DNA of 64,000 nucleotides from Bradyrhizobium sp. LHD-71 (lineage in GTDB: Bacteria > Pseudomonadota > Alphaproteobacteria > Rhizobiales > Xanthobacteraceae): assembly GCF_031157255.1 (NCBI RefSeq), contig NZ_JAVIFX010000032.1, forward strand, positions 27,411 through 91,410, read 5' to 3'. A program made the position numbers and the translations under genes. The notes under the pieces are model-generated. The model worked only from the letters and a program-made list of their open reading frames with translations. It searched no databases and had not been told where the DNA came from. This document shows, piece by piece, positions 62,705-64,000 of this stretch (position 1 is its first letter; the number at the start of each line of letters is the position of its first letter).

Positions 62705-63290
62705 CTCCACCCTCTTTAATCAAGAGGGCGCAGGGAAGGCCGGGTGCTGACACAGCACCCGCGGTCCGCTGCGCGAAAGCACACGCAGGAAGAACCGCAC
62801 AGCAGCATACAGGTGGTGCCGATCACTCGGCCTTCCCTGCGCGATGGTCGGACGGCTTATGCCGTGCTCTCCCGGGAGCCGAGTTCCTTCTGGCCTCCCT
62901 CGCGCCTCGCGGAATTCACCGGCACCGCGCCGGTTGACGCTGATGCCGCCTCCGCAAGAGCTTGACCGTAGCAACGACGGCCAGGACCACACGGTTTTGC
63001 CGTACGCACGGCCCGCCATTTCGCCGCAGTTTTCCCCGCTCCGTCGACAGAGCCGGAAACTTGCAAACGAGACAAAGCCTAGCAGCGCCGTTCGTCCGCA
63101 CGATGCCCTGGGCTCACGGAGAGCAATCCGCCCTGCCCTAGCTGTCGCGCCCGACGCTGCCGCGTCCACCGCAAGCCCGGCTCGCGAACAAGACGACCTC
63201 ATGATCGCCCCTCAAGATGAGCCGGGATGGGTGAGATGTACGACAAAACCGAATTTCGGTAAAGTGGAATATTTTTGTGCGGAGGGGTTG
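62705..63290. repeat. Dispersed structured repeat element of about 0.55-0.6 kb
   Basis: Several inverted repeats are nested here: CCCTCTT/AAGAGGG (62710-62728), GGGTGCTG/CAGCACCC (62742-62760) and a 13-bp pair GCAGGGAAGGCCG (62730-62742) / CGGCCTTCCCTGC (62828-62840). Small frames inside are not protein-like. The sequence closely resembles a dispersed repeat I know from Bradyrhizobium genomes (recall, not checked), so the element is probably present many times. Boundaries are estimated. Confidence 0.6.
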
Positions 63291-63438
63291 ACAGGGTGAC
63301 GGCTGGCAAACGTCTGCCCGACAGGCGGCCACGACGATCTAACGCCGGCTTGTTCACTCGGGGGCGAGTCTATTAAGCTAACCTCAAAGGTCGAGTCTCT
63401 TTTGGATCAGATATTTGAGTTGCTAGGTCATTAGGCTA

Positions 63439-63696
63439 ATGGAGAAGAGTTCGAACCGATCGTCGCCCTTCGTTGTATGGTCGGCCGAAAAGTACAAGGC
63501 TGTTGGCCACTGCATCTATTGCGGTTCAGCTGCCAATTTGTCTGATGAGCACATCGTTCCTCTCGGCTTGCAACCCAAAGGGGGTGACTGGTTCTTGCCG
63601 AAGGCCAGCTGCGCTGAGTGCGCTGATGTCACAAAGCGATTTGAGGGATTGTGCCTGCAAGGCACCCTTGGTCCACTGCGCGCAAAGCTGAATTAG
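63439..63696 (+). pseudogene. HNH endonuclease-like protein, truncated by an IS element
   Basis: These 85 codons start at ATG 63439. CIYCGSAANLSDEHIVPLGL contains the CxxC and DEH of an HNH zinc-finger-like nuclease, and KASCAECADVTKRFEG carries the second Cys pair. After KLN a stop (63694-63696) falls right at the left end of an IS3-type element, so the C-terminal part of the gene is separated or lost. Native HNH proteins of this sort are usually much longer. The original role (phage, mobile-element or defence-linked) cannot be determined. Confidence 0.68.
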
Positions 63697-63699
63697 AGC

Positions 63700-64000
63700 T
63701 GGCCCCGCAAATTCGGACAGTAGCTTGAGTGGATTTTCTGCCTGACAGCGGCGAGGATTCTTGCTGCGAATCAGGAGCGAAGATGACGAAGAAGAGCCGC
63801 CGGACGCATTCTCCGGCATTCAAGGCGAAGGTTGCTTTGGCTGCGGTCAAAGGAGACAAGACACTGGCGGAGCTGGCGCAACTGTTTGATGTTCATCCGA
63901 ACCAGATCACGATCTGGAAAAACCAGCTCCTGGAAGGCGCCGCCGGCGTGTTTGGGCATGACAAGACATCGGCCGAGACGCCGGTCGATTTGAAGGCGTT
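63700..64000 (+). mobile_element. IS3-family insertion sequence, left part
   Basis: The element begins at about 63700 with TGGCCCCGCAAATTCGGACA, which fits an IS3-type terminal inverted repeat with TG at the outside. It runs into its orfA gene and off the window at 64000. The right end and the direct target repeats lie outside. Insertion is just past the truncated HNH gene. Confidence 0.78.
63783..64000 (+). CDS. IS3-family transposase subunit A (OrfA), 3' end outside window
   Basis: The frame is open to the window edge. MTKKSRRTHSPAFKAKVALA is the standard OrfA start, and TLAELAQLFDVHPNQITIWK is the helix-turn-helix that recognises the IS ends. A leucine-zipper-like segment should follow. 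In this family OrfA is joined to OrfB by a programmed -1 frameshift, which lies outside the window. ATG 63783 has GGAGCGAAG directly upstream. Confidence 0.85.
   Translation, partial: MTKKSRRTHSPAFKAKVALAAVKGDKTLAELAQLFDVHPNQITIWKNQLLEGAAGVFGHDKTSAETPVDLKA

Noticed and set aside
62700..63300. Small ORFs in the repeat region (79-160 residues)
   Set aside because: The region is a structured repeat; the frames are Arg/Pro/Ala-rich without domains, and several overlap on both strands.
1..64000. CRISPR array
   Set aside because: No run of regularly spaced direct repeats was seen; repeats present are palindromic and of REP type.
1..64000. rRNA operon or complete tRNA gene
   Set aside because: Only the tRNA(fMet) relic at 57240 shows tRNA features, and no rRNA-like sequence was noticed.

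Overview
The window is high-GC alphaproteobacterial DNA. The gene families, the small secreted proteins, the DUF2934/DUF6894 genes and the dispersed palindromic repeats near the right end all point to Bradyrhizobium or a close relative (Nitrobacteraceae). That is inferred from gene content and recalled family patterns; no rRNA or other taxonomic marker is present.

Layout. (1) 0-3.2 kb: a truncated receiver-domain response regulator, a decayed FUSC/HlyD exporter fusion and an AraC regulator. (2) 3.2-10.3 kb, minus strand: a malonate decarboxylase operon in the order mdcA-C-D-E-G-B-F-H, with mdcF frameshifted. (3) 10.4-18.4 kb: a secreted alpha/beta hydrolase, a small secreted protein, then a plus-strand efflux operon of Pro/Ser/Thr-rich exported protein, adaptor, RND pump and PAS-histidine kinase. 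(4) 18.4-32.2 kb: redox and respiration genes. These are a YdeP-type molybdopterin oxidoreductase, a frameshifted bicupin oxalate decarboxylase, cydAB (cyanide-insensitive type), mqo, a cupin, fumC, a DUF1275 membrane protein, fdhD, dps, and a catalase-family peroxidase with cytochrome b561. (5) 32.5-44.1 kb: an SDR enzyme and three paralogous giant regulators (winged helix + NB-ARC/STAND ATPase + helical repeats) interleaved with three small exported proteins. Two of the regulators are tail to tail 11 bp apart and the third is frameshifted. (6) 44.2-52.8 kb, minus strand: a second efflux operon of response regulator, histidine kinase, RpoH-like sigma factor, RND pump, adaptor and Pro/Ser/Thr-rich exported protein. 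(7) 53-57 kb: small stress-type or unknown genes (a 53-310 bp paralog family, a Gly-rich exported protein, two DUF2934 genes, a DUF6894 gene and a Crp/Fnr regulator) plus a candidate sRNA. (8) 57.2-64 kb: a relic of initiator tRNA, a TonB-dependent receptor, a sugar isomerase/dehydrogenase pair, palindromic repeats, and an HNH gene cut off by an IS3-family element that runs out of the window.

How it fits together. mdc converts malonate to acetate and CO2 with an ACP-bound prosthetic group. fumC-mqo-cydAB forms a plausible short respiratory chain from fumarate via malate and quinone to oxygen. Both efflux operons carry their own sensory genes and both carry a low-complexity exported protein with shared short motifs; this pairing and the regulator triplet are the most interesting features.

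Caution. Single-base frameshifts break mdcF, the oxalate decarboxylase and the third regulator. A compensated pair of indels scrambles about 15 residues of the Gfo/Idh/MocA dehydrogenase, and a similar event may affect the AraC protein. So many indels in 64 kb could mean gene decay or could mean residual sequencing errors. Raw reads would decide.
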